A stretch of 64,000 bases of DNA from Paracoccaceae bacterium (lineage in GTDB: Bacteria; Pseudomonadota; Alphaproteobacteria; Rhodobacterales; Rhodobacteraceae). Position 1 is the stretch's first letter, and the number at the start of each line of letters is the position of its first letter. This document shows, piece after piece, positions 24,951-35,260 of the stretch. A program made the translations under genes and the position numbers. The DNA is taken from positions 496,001-560,000 of the forward strand of contig SDAL01000001.1 in the NCBI GenBank assembly GCA_004153385.1. The letters are read 5' to 3'. The notes under the pieces were generated by a model. The model saw nothing but the letters and a program-made list of their open reading frames with translations. It was not told where the DNA came from and did not search any database.

Positions 24951-25976
24951 TCAGGCGTTCTGCGGCGCCACTTTGGCGTAGATGTCGGTCCAGAGTTCTT
25001 CCAGCGCCGGCTCTGGGCTTTCTTTCGAAAACTCGGCCGCCTCGTTGACCACGGACTTGATGTCCTTGTCGATCGCCTTGAGGTCGTCCTCGCTGGCATG
25101 CTCGCCGGTGATCAGAAGCTGGCGAACGTGTTCGATTGCATCACGTTCCTCGCGCATTTTCTGAACCTCGTCGCGGGTCCGGTATTTGGCCGGGTCCGAC
25201 ATCGAGTGCCCACGGTAGCGGTAGGTTTTCACTTCGAGAATGTACGGGCCATTGCCGGCACGGCAGTGCGCCACGGCCTTCTCGCCCGCTTCTTTCACGG
25301 CCAGAACGTCCATGCCGTCCACTTCTTCGCCTTCGATCCCGTAGGCCGCGCCGCGCTTCCAAAGCGAAGCCGACTTGGTGGAACGCGCAACCGAGGTGCC
25401 CATGGCATACTGGTTGTTCTCGATGACGAAAATAACCGGCAGCGACCACAGCTCTGCCATGTTGTAGGCCTCGTAGACCTGACCCTGGTTGGCAGCACCA
25501 TCACCGAAATAGGCGAAGGTGACATTGTCGTTGCCTTTGTATTTATCGGCAAATGCAAGACCGGCACCGATCGGCACCTGCGCGCCGACGATCCCGTGGC
25601 CGCCATAGAAATGTTTCTCTTTCGAGAACATGTGCATGGAGCCGCCCTTGCCTTTGGAATAACCGCCTTCGCGGCCAGTGAGCTCTGCCATAACCCCTTT
25701 GGGGTCCATGCCACAGGCCAGCATATGGCCGTGGTCACGATAGGAGGTGACGCGTTTATCACCTTCTTTTGCCGCGGCTTCCAAGCCTACGACGACGGCT
25801 TCCTGACCGATGTAGAGGTGGCAGAACCCCCCGATCAATCCCATGCCATAAAGCTGACCGGCTTTTTCTTCAAAGCGCCGGATCAACAACATGTCACGGT
25901 AGTAGTTGAGAAGCTCGTCCTTGGAGACGTTGGCGCCGGGCTTGGCACTGGTCCCCGAACTCTTGCGAGCAGCCAT
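24951..25976 (-). CDS. pdhA: Pyruvate dehydrogenase E1 alpha
   Basis: E1-alpha subunit, 341 residues, which with E1-beta decarboxylates pyruvate using thiamine diphosphate. The TPP motif begins with [10 protein letters not shown] and continues to [11 protein letters not shown]. The phosphorylation-loop region [14 protein letters not shown] is present, as is the GGSMHMF segment. First gene of the pdhA-pdhB-pdhC operon on the minus strand. An imperfect palindrome lies about 25 bases upstream of the start, in the likely promoter region. AGGGAGGA precedes the ATG. Confidence 0.97.
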   Translation of the reverse strand: MAARKSSGTSAKPGANVSKDELLNYYRDMLLIRRFEEKAGQLYGMGLIGGFCHLYIGQEAVVVGLEAAAKEGDKRVTSYRDHGHMLACGMDPKGVMAELTGREGGYSKGKGGSMHMFSKEKHFYGGHGIVGAQVPIGAGLAFADKYKGNDNVTFAYFGDGAANQGQVYEAYNMAELWSLPVIFVIENNQYAMGTSVARSTKSASLWKRGAAYGIEGEEVDGMDVLAVKEAGEKAVAHCRAGNGPYILEVKTYRYRGHSMSDPAKYRTRDEVQKMREERDAIEHVRQLLITGEHASEDDLKAIDKDIKSVVNEAAEFSKESPEPALEELWTDIYAKVAPQNA

Positions 25977-25999
25977 GAGGCATCCTCCCTAAGCGGATA

Positions 26000-26013
26000 G
26001 TTCAACGTTAAAC
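26000..26013. promoter_or_regulatory. Palindrome upstream of pdhA
   Basis: GTTCAACGTTAAAC is a 14-bp near-perfect dyad (one mismatched pair) with AACGTT at its centre, 24 bases before the pdhA start codon. It could be an operator for the pdh operon; no regulator is known for it here. Confidence 0.35.
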
Positions 26014-26130
26014 CATTTCTAACCGAAAGCTTCGGGGATGACAATGACCCCCGACCCCTCCGGCTGGCCGACCGTCTTTTTTATGCGGATTTTCCACAAT
26101 GACCGGCGCGAATAAGGGAAAGTATGACGC

Positions 26131-26163
26131 AAAACGCCCGCGCGGCAAGTGCGGCGGGCGTTG
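26131..26163 (-). terminator. Intrinsic terminator after ftsB
   Basis: On the minus strand CGCCCGC pairs with GCGGGCG around a 12-base loop and is followed by TTTT. It lies about 57 bases after the ftsB stop, between ftsB and pdhA. Confidence 0.75.
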
Positions 26164-26219
26164 GGACGGTGCAATCAATGCGGAAAATTTTGTCAGATGG
26201 ACGCCAAGACAGGTTGAAC

Positions 26220-26516
26220 CTAGCGGATCACGACTTCGTCGGGGCGCACAAGACCCAATATCTCACGTGCTTGCTGATCGAGCAGATCAAGATCCAGATA
26301 ATTGTCCGACAGGCGATGTGTAAGATTTGCGATCTGCTCGACTTCGGCGCGCAGGGCGTCGCGTTTCTGGGTCATGTCCTCGATTTCAGCAGTGATCTGT
26401 ACACGCTTGAAAATACCGTAAGATCCCTGAACCGCCGCGAAGGTAAAATAGGCGGCCAAAACGAAGGCGATAGAAAAGAAGATGAGCGGACCAACGGCCC
26501 GGTTTTTCTGCTGCAT
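26220..26516 (-). CDS. ftsB: Septum formation initiator family protein (FtsB/DivIC-like)
   Basis: Small bitopic membrane protein of 98 residues. One membrane helix (about residues 9-31, GPLIFFSIAFVLAAYFTF) is followed by a coiled coil (40-75, EIEDMTQKRDALRAEVEQIA) and the conserved C-terminal LLDQQAREILGLVRPDEVVI. This is the topology of FtsB, which links FtsL and FtsQ in the divisome. Position upstream of pdhA in the same orientation is common in alphaproteobacteria. A terminator separates it from pdhA, so the two are probably separate transcripts. Confidence 0.88.
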   Translation of the reverse strand: MQQKNRAVGPLIFFSIAFVLAAYFTFAAVQGSYGIFKRVQITAEIEDMTQKRDALRAEVEQIANLTHRLSDNYLDLDLLDQQAREILGLVRPDEVVIR

Positions 26517-26702
26517 GGGTTTTGCCTGTCTATCGTGCTGGCGTCTTGGCCCGCATTTGATCTGCCGTCATGTTTGGTGCCACCTCTTGCGGGGGGCTTT
26601 GGTCAGTATGACACAGGGCAGAGAGTGTGCAAATGCCGATTATCGCGAGACTGTGCAAAAATTTGTTGGAAATTCTCGGGGCTTGTGCCCCTGAAATGGA
26701 AA

Positions 26703-26740
26703 CGCCGGAGGCCAGCCTTTTGTCAGGGCAACCTCCGGCG
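26703..26740 (-). terminator. Intrinsic terminator after class I aldolase gene
   Basis: Nine-base arms, CGCCGGAGG and CCTCCGGCG, form a perfect stem around a 20-base loop; on the minus strand it is followed by TTT. It begins 25 bases after the aldolase stop. Confidence 0.7.
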
Positions 26741-26764
26741 GGAGCGGTTCAGATAACGGGCCGG

Positions 26765-27667
26765 TCAGGCCGGTTCGTGCGCCACGGAGGCCGCGTGAAT
26801 ATCATCGATCGCCTGAGCCAATGCCGCGTCGAATTCCGCATCGCTTTGCTTGTCGGACATGCCCTCGGTCAGGGCGCGCGAAAACGAGGCGATCATGCCT
26901 TCGTTGCGGGCCAGAATTTCGTTGGCTTCCTGACGATTGTAGCCGCCCGAAAGCGCCACCACTTTAAGAACTTTCGGGTGGTCGATCAGGGGTTTGTAGA
27001 AATTCGGCACGCTGGGCAAGGAAAGCTTCAGCATAACGGTCTGGTTGTCGGGCAGGGCGTCGAGGTGGGTGAGGATTTCGTCGCGCAAGATTTCTTCTGC
27101 CTCGGCTTTGTCGGCGATGGAAATCGTGACCTCCGGCTCCAGAATCGGCATAAGCCCGTGTGCGGTCACTTGCGCGCCCAGTTCGAACTGCTGCGCCACG
27201 ATCGCGGAGATGCCGCCTTTGTTGGCCGCAGAGATGACCGAGCGTTCTTTGGTCCCGAAGATGCCGGCGGCGCGGGCGCGATCAAGAAGATCGTCCAGAC
27301 CCGGGATCGGTTTCATCAGTTGAACGCCCTGATCTTCGTCGCACAGACCTTTGTCGATTTTCAAAAACGGCACAACGCCACATTTTTCCCAAAGGTATGT
27401 GGCAGTCGGCTGGCCGTCGATTTCGCGATCCATGGTTTGCTCGAACAAGATCGCGGCGATGACTTTGCCAGAGGAGAACGCAGGCGATTTGATGATCCGG
27501 CTGCGCATTTTATGGATCAGGTCGAACATCTCGGTCTCGCCGGAATATTCGTTCTCCTCGATGCCATACAGGCGCAGCGCCTTGGGTGTGGAGCCACCGG
27601 ACTGATCAAGGGCGGCGATAAAGCCGTCACCTGCTGAAATCTGTTCGGTTTGTTGCGCATTCGACAT
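26765..27667 (-). CDS. Class I fructose-bisphosphate aldolase
   Basis: Schiff-base aldolase of 300 residues that interconverts fructose 1,6-bisphosphate with dihydroxyacetone phosphate and glyceraldehyde 3-phosphate. Recognisable segments are ALDQSGGSTPKAL, the region FLKIDKGL with a catalytic lysine, GLMPILEPEV and VALSGGYNRQEAN. The start at 27667 (MSNAQQTE) follows GGAGGGGAGAG; the open frame reaches 27766 but the additional residues lack family similarity. It lies downstream of pgk on the same strand, separated by a terminator and a promoter region. Confidence 0.95.
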   Translation of the reverse strand: MSNAQQTEQISAGDGFIAALDQSGGSTPKALRLYGIEENEYSGETEMFDLIHKMRSRIIKSPAFSSGKVIAAILFEQTMDREIDGQPTATYLWEKCGVVPFLKIDKGLCDEDQGVQLMKPIPGLDDLLDRARAAGIFGTKERSVISAANKGGISAIVAQQFELGAQVTAHGLMPILEPEVTISIADKAEAEEILRDEILTHLDALPDNQTVMLKLSLPSVPNFYKPLIDHPKVLKVVALSGGYNRQEANEILARNEGMIASFSRALTEGMSDKQSDAEFDAALAQAIDDIHAASVAHEPA

Positions 27668-27747
27668 AGGTCTCTCCCCTCCAATACTGGAGACTGATTT
27701 AGTGGGCCGTTGCCAGAGGTAGCGTGCAAGATCTGATCTGACAATCT

Positions 27748-27761
27748 TGGTGGCGCTAACC
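27748..27761. promoter_or_regulatory. LacI-type operator candidate upstream of the aldolase gene
   Basis: TGGTGGCGCTAACC lies about 80 bases before the aldolase start. It shares GTTAGCG (minus strand) with the stronger sites upstream of eno at 35167-35197, and has the central CG typical of LacI-family operators. The other half is poorly conserved, so this is tentative. Confidence 0.3.
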
Positions 27762-27841
27762 GTCACAAAGAAATTTGTTGTGTGACGCGAACTTGGCCCC
27801 CGAATGTAGTCCCGAATGACAGGTTTGTCTGACAGATATGT

Positions 27842-27878
27842 AAAAAGGCGGCCGCGATGGAACGCAGGCCGCCTTTTG
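27842..27878 (-). terminator. Intrinsic terminator after pgk
   Basis: AAAAGGCGGCC pairs with GGCCGCCTTTT around a 13-base loop. It begins on the minus strand 27 bases after the pgk stop codon. The flanking A and T runs make it potentially bidirectional. Confidence 0.85.
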
Positions 27879-27904
27879 TCGAAATCAATCCGATGCCGGA
27901 AAGA

Positions 27905-29095
27905 TCAGCCCCCCAAAGCTGCAACGCCGGGCAGTTCCTTGCCTTCCATCCACTCGAGGAAGGCGCCGCCTGCCGTCGAGATATAGCTGAATTTGGAAGC
28001 CACACCTGCCTTGTTCAGGGCAGAAACCGTGTCGCCGCCCCCCGCGACGGAGATCAGATCGCCTGCCTCGGTCAGCTCTGCTGCCTTGGCGGCGGCGGCA
28101 TTGGTCGCGCGATCGAACGGTGCAATCTCGAACGCGCCCAGCGGTCCGTTCCAGATCAGCGTGCGCGATGTGGCGAACACATCCGCAATACGTTCGACCG
28201 TCTCGGGTCCCGCATCAAGGATCATCGCGTCATCGGGGCAGTGATCGACGCCGACCACCTCGTTTTCGGCGCCTGCCTTGAATTCGCGTGCCACCACCAC
28301 ATCGGTTGGAAGGATGATTTCGCAGCCGCTGCGGCGGGCTTTTTCAATGATAGTGCGCACAGTATCGGCCATATCATGTTCGGCCAGAGATTTCCCGACG
28401 CTCACCCCTTGGGCCACAAGGAAAGTATTGGCCATGCCGCCACCGATGATCAGCCTGTCGACTTTGGCGACAAGATTTCCCAGAAGATCGAGCTTGGTCG
28501 AGACTTTCGCCCCGCCCACCACTGCGGTCAGGGGACGTGCGGGATTGCCGAGCGCGGCTTCCAGCGCTTTCAGCTCGGCCTCCATCAGGCGGCCCGCAGC
28601 ACAGGGCAACACCCGTGCCAGAGCTTCGGTGGAGGCATGTGCACGGTGGGCGGCCGAGAACGCATCATTGATGTAGACTGCGCCCAATGCCCCCATGCCT
28701 GCGGCCAGAGCCTTGTCGTTTTTTTCCTCGCCTTCGTGGAAACGGGTGTTTTCCAGCAACAATACATCGCCATCGGGCAGGGCGGCGACCGCGCGCTTGG
28801 CGGGGCTGCCGATGCAGTCTTCGGCAAAATGCACCGTTGTACCGAAGGCCGATTCCAGCGCGGGAACCAGTTGCTTCAGGCTCAGTTCGGCGGTGTATTT
28901 TCCATTCGGACGGCCGAAATGCGCCAGAAGCACCGGCTTGCCGCCTTGCTCAAGAATATCCTTGATCGTCGGCACGATCTTGTCGATCCGTGTGGTGTCT
29001 GTGATGTGACCGTTCTCGACGGGAACGTTAATGTCGACCCGGACAAGCGCGACCTTGCCGTTCAGATCCAGATCGTCCAGCGTTTTCCAAGCCAT
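27905..29095 (-). CDS. pgk: Phosphoglycerate kinase
   Basis: Glycolytic kinase that makes ATP from 1,3-bisphosphoglycerate. The 396 residues form the two-domain PGK fold: N-terminal substrate motif [12 protein letters not shown], then [19 protein letters not shown], and the C-terminal nucleotide domain with [10 protein letters not shown] and [12 protein letters not shown]. The start at 29095 (MAWKTLDD) has GAGGAG nearby; the open frame extends upstream without resemblance. It is divergent from the cyclophilin pair. Confidence 0.97.
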   Translation of the reverse strand: MAWKTLDDLDLNGKVALVRVDINVPVENGHITDTTRIDKIVPTIKDILEQGGKPVLLAHFGRPNGKYTAELSLKQLVPALESAFGTTVHFAEDCIGSPAKRAVAALPDGDVLLLENTRFHEGEEKNDKALAAGMGALGAVYINDAFSAAHRAHASTEALARVLPCAAGRLMEAELKALEAALGNPARPLTAVVGGAKVSTKLDLLGNLVAKVDRLIIGGGMANTFLVAQGVSVGKSLAEHDMADTVRTIIEKARRSGCEIILPTDVVVAREFKAGAENEVVGVDHCPDDAMILDAGPETVERIADVFATSRTLIWNGPLGAFEIAPFDRATNAAAAKAAELTEAGDLISVAGGGDTVSALNKAGVASKFSYISTAGGAFLEWMEGKELPGVAALGG

Positions 29096-29285
29096 TTGAA
29101 TTCTCCTCAATGCGCGCGACGCAGCCCAGTGTGGCGGTGACGTGCTGTTGGTGCGCAACTTGCAATGTCGCGCCGGTCGCGTCAACGGGCCGTGACCGGC
29201 ACGTGACATGAAACTGGTCGGTTTCGGCTTTCATCGGCGCATACGTCGTGTAGATTGCAGGCCAGATTTACAGAAGGATGCCCCT

Positions 29286-29792
29286 ATGGCCGATATCAAA
29301 GATCCCGAAAACACGATCATCATCGAGTTGAAAGACGGCAACGTCATGATCGAGCTTTTGCCCGATGTTGCCCCCAAACATGTCGAGCGCATGAAGCAGC
29401 TTGCCCGCGATGGTGCCTATGATAACGTTGCGTTCCACCGTGTGATCGACGGTTTCATGGCGCAAACCGGCGATGTCGCCAATGCGAACATGGAAAAAGA
29501 CTATAACCCCGGTCGCGCTGGCACCGGCGGGTCTGACTATCCCGATCTGCCGGCCGAGTTTTCGCGCATTCCGCATGATCGCGGCGCATTGGGTGCGGCA
29601 CGGTCGCAAAATCCGAACTCTGCCAACTCGCAGTTTTTCATCAGCTTTTCGGACAATCACTTCCTGAACGGCCAATATACCGTTTACGGACGTGTGATCA
29701 GCGGTATGGAGCATGTCGATGCGATCCAGCGTGGCGAGCCGCCAGCGAATCCCGATCGCATGATCTCGGTGAAAGTGGCCGCAGATGCGTAA
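29286..29792 (+). CDS. ppiB: Cytoplasmic peptidyl-prolyl isomerase, cyclophilin type
   Basis: Cyclophilin of 168 residues that speeds proline isomerisation in folding proteins. Diagnostic motifs are FHRVIDGFMAQTGD, RSQNPNSANSQFFI and LNGQYTVYGRV. It has no signal peptide, unlike the next gene, so it is cytoplasmic. The start at 29286 (MADIKDPE) follows AGAAGGA. Its stop overlaps the start of the next gene by eight bases. Confidence 0.95.
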   Translation: MADIKDPENTIIIELKDGNVMIELLPDVAPKHVERMKQLARDGAYDNVAFHRVIDGFMAQTGDVANANMEKDYNPGRAGTGGSDYPDLPAEFSRIPHDRGALGAARSQNPNSANSQFFISFSDNHFLNGQYTVYGRVISGMEHVDAIQRGEPPANPDRMISVKVAADA

Positions 29793-30372
29793 TCTTTTTG
29801 TTGCGGCCATGCTGACCTTGGGCGCGACAGGGGCCATGGCACAAGACACCGGCGCGCCGGTCGACGGGCCCGGCCCCAATCTTGTGCTGGAAATCGCAGG
29901 CAGCACATCGGGCGAGGTCGTGATTGACCTTAAACCCGATCTGGCACCGAAAAATGTGGAGCGGATTGTCACGCTGGCGCGTAAGGGCGCCTATGACGAT
30001 GTGATTTTCCACCGTGTGATTGACGGGTTCATGGCGCAAACCGGTGACGTGCAATTCGGCAAGCGTGATTCCGCGCGCGTCAGCATGGCCGGTATGGGCG
30101 GGTCCGATATGCCCGATTTGCCAGCAGAGTTTTCGCGTGCCGATTTTGATCGCGGCGTGATTGGTATGGCGCGGTCGCAAAACCCCGATTCTGCCAACTC
30201 GCAGTTTTTCATCATGTTCGCTCCGGCAAGCCATCTCAACGGTCAGTATACGGTCGTGGGACAGGTTATTTCCGGCATGGATATCGTGGATCAGATCAAA
30301 AAGGGTGACAGCAGCCAGAACGGCCTTGTCAGCAATCCCGACTATATCGCTTCGGCCACAATCGTCGAATAA
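29785..30372 (+). CDS. Periplasmic peptidyl-prolyl isomerase, cyclophilin type
   Basis: Second cyclophilin, 195 residues, with an N-terminal signal peptide (MRNLFVAAMLTLGATGAMAQ, cleavage after AMA). The mature part has FHRVIDGFMAQTGDVQ, RSQNPDSANSQFFI and HLNGQYTVVGQV. It therefore acts in the periplasm while its upstream neighbour stays in the cytoplasm. The two probably come from a tandem duplication and are translationally coupled by an 8-base overlap. Confidence 0.94.
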   Translation: MRNLFVAAMLTLGATGAMAQDTGAPVDGPGPNLVLEIAGSTSGEVVIDLKPDLAPKNVERIVTLARKGAYDDVIFHRVIDGFMAQTGDVQFGKRDSARVSMAGMGGSDMPDLPAEFSRADFDRGVIGMARSQNPDSANSQFFIMFAPASHLNGQYTVVGQVISGMDIVDQIKKGDSSQNGLVSNPDYIASATIVE

Positions 30373-30401
30373 CCCCTGCAAGGGGTACGATCCTGAAACT
30401 G

Positions 30402-30430
30402 AAAAGAGGGGCCTGTTGGCCCCTCTTTTT
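30402..30430. terminator. Bidirectional terminator between cyclophilin and tyrS
   Basis: AAAAGAGGGGCC pairs perfectly with GGCCCCTCTTTT around TGTT. It lies between the convergent cyclophilin gene and tyrS and should serve both. Confidence 0.9.
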
Positions 30431-30461
30431 ATCTGCGATATATCTGTCGCGGTTTTGCGAT

Positions 30462-31712
30462 TTAGATCGCCACCACCAGAGCATGGCGTTTTTTGCCTGC
30501 CGACAGCTTCACGGGCTGGGCCAGATCCTGCGCGCCAAACACCTGACCCGGATCGGCGCAGGCAGTATCGTTGACCTTCACGCCGCCATCGACGATCAGA
30601 CGCTTGCCATCCTTGCCGGATTTCGCAAGCCCCGCCCGCACCACCAGCTGTGCAAGGCTGATACCGTCACCGATATCTTCCGCGCTCAGCTCCAGACGTG
30701 GCAGATCATCGCCTTGGCCGCCTTTTTCAAAGACCTCTCTGGCGGTCGCCTCGGCGGCTTCGGCCGCCTCGCGCCCATGCAAAAGGGCCGTGACCTCGTT
30801 GGCAAGAATGATCTTGCCCTCGTTGATCTGGCTGCCTTCCAAAGCCCCCAGACGATCACATTCCTCGACCGGCAGCTCTGTGTATAGCTTCAGGAAACGC
30901 CCGACATCGGCATCGGTGGTGTTGCGCCAGAACTGCCAGAATTCGTAAGGCGACAGCATCTCGGAGCGCAGCCAGATCGCGCCGCCCTGGCTTTTGCCCA
31001 TCTTGCGCCCGTCGGATGTCGTCAGAAGGGGCGTGGTCAGGCCATAGATCTCGTGGTCGAGCACGCGGCGCGTCAGATCCGTGCCGTTTACAATATTGCC
31101 CCACTGGTCGGAGCCGCCCATCTGCAACAGACAGCCATAGCGACGGTTCAGTTCAAGGAAATCATACGCCTGCAAAATCATGTAGTTGAATTCAAGGAAC
31201 GACAGCGATTGCTCCCGATCAAGGCGCGATTTCACGGATTCGAACGACAGCATCCGGTTGACCGAGAAATGCCGACCGATATCGCGCAGGAAATCAAGGT
31301 AGTTCAGCCCGTCAAGCCATTCGGCATTGTTGAGCATCATCGCCGCATTCTCACCCGAGCCATAGCTTAGAAATTGCGAAAATACGCTTTCCATACCGGC
31401 GATATTGGACGCGATCTGGTCGGGGCCAAGCAGCGGACGCTCGTCCGAGCGGAAGGACGGGTCGCCCACTTTCGTGGTGCCGCCGCCCATAAGCGTGATC
31501 GGTTTGTGGCCGGTTTTCTGAAACCAGCGCAGTAGCATGATATTGAGAAGGTGCCCGACATGCAGTGACGCCGCAGTGGCATCATAGCCGATATATGCGG
31601 TCACCATCCCGTTGGCGAGCTTTTCGTCCAGTTCCTGCAAATCTGTGCAGTCGGCCAGAAAGCCGCGCTCGATGATCACGCGCAGAAATTCCGATTTGGG
31701 ATGGTAAGTCAT
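30462..31712 (-). CDS. tyrS: Tyrosyl-tRNA synthetase
   Basis: Class I aminoacyl-tRNA synthetase, 416 residues. The catalytic core has the HIGH-type motif HVGHLLN, the tyrosine-binding region with [12 protein letters not shown] and the [11 protein letters not shown] segment, and the KMSKS-type motif KMGKSQGGA. The C-terminal S4-like RNA-binding domain (about 340-416) has [21 protein letters not shown]. It is divergent from anmK with 59 bases between the starts. Confidence 0.96.
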   Translation of the reverse strand: MTYHPKSEFLRVIIERGFLADCTDLQELDEKLANGMVTAYIGYDATAASLHVGHLLNIMLLRWFQKTGHKPITLMGGGTTKVGDPSFRSDERPLLGPDQIASNIAGMESVFSQFLSYGSGENAAMMLNNAEWLDGLNYLDFLRDIGRHFSVNRMLSFESVKSRLDREQSLSFLEFNYMILQAYDFLELNRRYGCLLQMGGSDQWGNIVNGTDLTRRVLDHEIYGLTTPLLTTSDGRKMGKSQGGAIWLRSEMLSPYEFWQFWRNTTDADVGRFLKLYTELPVEECDRLGALEGSQINEGKIILANEVTALLHGREAAEAAEATAREVFEKGGQGDDLPRLELSAEDIGDGISLAQLVVRAGLAKSGKDGKRLIVDGGVKVNDTACADPGQVFGAQDLAQPVKLSAGKKRHALVVAI

Positions 31713-31771
31713 CTGGCTTGTTCCTTTCTTTCGGCCATGCGTATATCGTCCGCACAGCCAAAGGGGAAGCC

Positions 31772-32869
31772 ATGTTCAACGCAGGACCAGTCTGGGCCGC
31801 AGGTACAATGTCGGGAACGTCGCTTGACGGGGTGGATGCCGCGCTGTTGCTCAGCGACGGCGAGCGGATCATCGATTTTGGGCGTAGCGACTATCGCAGC
31901 TATACACAGGCCGAACGTGTGGTCTTGCACGATGCGTTGGGATGTTGGCCGCATGAGGAGGGTGTGGCCCAGGCCGCAGCCGTTGTGGAACTGGCACATG
32001 CAGAAATTCTGGGCGGGCTGAGCGAGGCATCTGTGATCGGCTTTCACGGGCAGACACTGGCCCATGATCCGCGCGCCGGCCGTACCCATCAGGCGGGTGA
32101 TGGCCGCATTCTGGCCGGTGCCCTTGATCGCTGCGTGGTCTGGGATTTCCGCAGCGAGGATGTGGCACAAGGTGGGCAGGGTGCCCCGTTGGCGCCGTTT
32201 TTCCATTTTGCCTGCGCGCAATGGGCCAAGCTGGACGCGCCGGTGGTCTTTGCCAACCTTGGCGGTGTGGGCAATGTCACATGGGTTGATCCGACCGCGT
32301 CGCGGCCCGATGTGCCGGGGGCCGTTCTGGCCTTTGACACAGGGCCTGCGAATGCGCCGCTCAATGATCTAATGCGTCAGCGTTTCGGATTGGAGCGTGA
32401 CGAGGGCGGGCGGCTTGCTGCACAGGGTCATGCGGATGCGGGCATCGTGGCGCAGTTTCTGGATCATGCGTATTTCCACCAGACCCCGCCCAAATCCCTC
32501 GACCGGAATGATTTCGGATATCTGCTGCATGATGTGGCAGGTCTGGGGGATGCCGATGCGGCCGCCACGCTTACGGCCTGTGCTGCGGCAGCTGTTGCAC
32601 AGGCGGCAGTGCATTACCCGCGCCCGCCTTGCGCGATTTATGTTTGCGGCGGTGGCCGGTTGAACACCCAGATGATGGCGCAACTGGCCCGGCGGGTGGA
32701 CTGTGCGGTGCATCCTGTCGAGGATCTGGGCCTTGATGGCGATATGCTGGAGGCGCAGGCCTTTGCCTTCCTCGCCCTCAGGGTGGCGCGGGGCCTTCCG
32801 ACCTCTGCACCGGGCACCACGGGTGTGCGCCATCCGGTGACAGGCGGGATCATCAGCCAGCCGGGGTGA
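31772..32869 (+). CDS. anmK: Anhydro-N-acetylmuramic acid kinase
   Basis: Cytoplasmic kinase of 365 residues that phosphorylates and opens 1,6-anhydro-MurNAc recovered from cell wall turnover, giving MurNAc-6-phosphate. The signature [12 protein letters not shown] is at residues 10-21; the phosphate-binding and sugar-binding regions include [22 protein letters not shown] and [18 protein letters not shown] 31772 follows AAGGGGAAG; the open frame back to 31718 is not supported. The 59-base spacer with tyrS is divergent. Confidence 0.95.
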   Translation: MFNAGPVWAAGTMSGTSLDGVDAALLLSDGERIIDFGRSDYRSYTQAERVVLHDALGCWPHEEGVAQAAAVVELAHAEILGGLSEASVIGFHGQTLAHDPRAGRTHQAGDGRILAGALDRCVVWDFRSEDVAQGGQGAPLAPFFHFACAQWAKLDAPVVFANLGGVGNVTWVDPTASRPDVPGAVLAFDTGPANAPLNDLMRQRFGLERDEGGRLAAQGHADAGIVAQFLDHAYFHQTPPKSLDRNDFGYLLHDVAGLGDADAAATLTACAAAAVAQAAVHYPRPPCAIYVCGGGRLNTQMMAQLARRVDCAVHPVEDLGLDGDMLEAQAFAFLALRVARGLPTSAPGTTGVRHPVTGGIISQPG

Positions 32870-33119
32870 AGGGCATCACGGTCTGTGCGGCCCGAATGCA
32901 GAATGCCTCTCGCAGGGTGGGGCGGGCCGAGCAGATGCCGCAAGGGCAATTCAAGTAATTTTCTGCCTGTTTTTTCTACAGAAAGCCCTTTTAAACAGGG
33001 CTATAGTACCCCGTTTGTGTCCCCTCATGCACGATGCCATGTGCATAAATGTAAAAATCTTAGGAACACAGATCGCCTCACCGTGTTGTGCATCCAGAAG
33101 GTTAAACGGAGGAAAAGAC

Positions 33120-33650
33120 ATGAAATTTCTGACAACAACAATTCTTTCGGCAGCTCTTGTCGGTGGTGCAGCTTACGCTCAAGAAGCTGACATGAAAGAC
33201 CAAGACGCCGGTAAAGTCGAAGCGCCGATGAAGTCCGATGCACAGCAGGGCATGGACAACATGCAAGCTGACTCCGGCATGGATATGAGCGATCCGGCGA
33301 AACTGATCCGTACCCGTGACATCACCGGTGGTGATATCTACAGCGTCGCAGAAGATGGCAACATGGACTGGACCGGCGACTGGCGCGTGGACAGCATGGA
33401 AGATGGCTGGCGCGACAACCTGACCGACATCGGTGATATCGAAGACATCATCTTGTCGCCTGAAGGTCAGATGATCGGTGTGGTTGCCGAAGTTGGCGGT
33501 TTCCTCGATATCGCGGACAAGCACGTTGTTCTTCCGGTGAACGTCACCAAGCTGGTGCCGATCGACGATGGCGAGTACGCGATCGTGACCAACAAAAGCG
33601 AAGAAGAGCTTGAGCAGCTCGAAGACGTTGACGAAGGTTTCTGGCAGTAA
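33120..33650 (+). CDS. Secreted PRC-barrel domain protein
   Basis: Exported protein of 176 residues with a signal peptide (MKFLTTTILSAALVGGAAYA, cleavage before QEAD). A Met/Asp-rich low-complexity stretch (residues 20-60) precedes a PRC-barrel-like domain (about 60-165) with SVAEDGNMDW, DNLTDIGDIEDIILS and GVVAEVGGFLDIADKHV. The mature protein is strongly acidic. PRC barrels bind proteins or RNA but the role of periplasmic forms is not known. ACGGAGGA gives a strong ribosome site. Codon use (GAC, CTG, GGT) suggests high expression. Confidence 0.85.
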   Translation: MKFLTTTILSAALVGGAAYAQEADMKDQDAGKVEAPMKSDAQQGMDNMQADSGMDMSDPAKLIRTRDITGGDIYSVAEDGNMDWTGDWRVDSMEDGWRDNLTDIGDIEDIILSPEGQMIGVVAEVGGFLDIADKHVVLPVNVTKLVPIDDGEYAIVTNKSEEELEQLEDVDEGFWQ

Positions 33651-33680
33651 GTTCTGCCCTGAACGCTTTGGCGTTTATCA

Positions 33681-33710
33681 AAGGTCGGGCCAAGTGCCCG
33701 GCCTTTTTTC
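33681..33710 (+). terminator. Intrinsic terminator after PRC-barrel gene
   Basis: AAGGTCGGGC pairs with GCCCGGCCTT around CAAGT, followed by six T. Confidence 0.85.
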
Positions 33711-33750
33711 ATTGGTCAAGCCGTTCCGACAGTTTGCATGGGGCGATATT

Positions 33751-33780
33751 AAAAGGGCGCAGCCGGTGTGGCTGCGCCCG
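33751..33780 (-). terminator. Intrinsic terminator after eno
   Basis: On the minus strand CGGGCGCAGCC pairs with GGCTGCGCCC and is followed by TTTT. It starts 26 bases after the eno stop, facing the PRC-barrel terminator. Confidence 0.8.
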
Positions 33781-33806
33781 ATTGCCTGTGTCCCGTAAGG
33801 GAGCGA

Positions 33807-35132
<1,326 letters not shown>

Positions 35133-35166
35133 CTATATCCCCCGAAACGCCACGGGGAAAGGGCAT

Positions 35167-35197
35167 TGTTACCGCTAACGAAGCTGTTAGCGGCAAT
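35167..35197. promoter_or_regulatory. Tandem LacI-type operator candidates upstream of eno
   Basis: TGTTACCGCTAACG at 35167-35180 is a near-perfect pseudo-palindrome with central CG, as in LacI-family operators. A second, weaker copy, TGTTAGCGGCAATA, occupies 35184-35197. Together they form a larger inverted repeat, CCGCTAAC at 35172-35179 and GTTAGCGG at 35186-35193. They lie downstream of a possible minus-strand -10 box, which would suit repression. CceR, the LacI-type central carbon regulator of R. sphaeroides, is a reasonable candidate; this is inferred. Confidence 0.55.
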
Positions 35198-35260
35198 AGT
35201 TCGCGAATTTTATGTAACAATGCGAATGAAAAAGCCAGCGCCGGTCAGCTTGGCGGCCGA

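Noticed and set aside
23332-24981. Long plus-strand frame opposite the pdh genes
   Set aside because: It is antisense to pdhB and pdhC, rich in repeats only because the lipoyl domain is duplicated, with no ribosome site or family match.
27857-29140. Long plus-strand frame opposite pgk
   Set aside because: Antisense shadow caused by high GC at third positions; the pgk protein explains the region fully.
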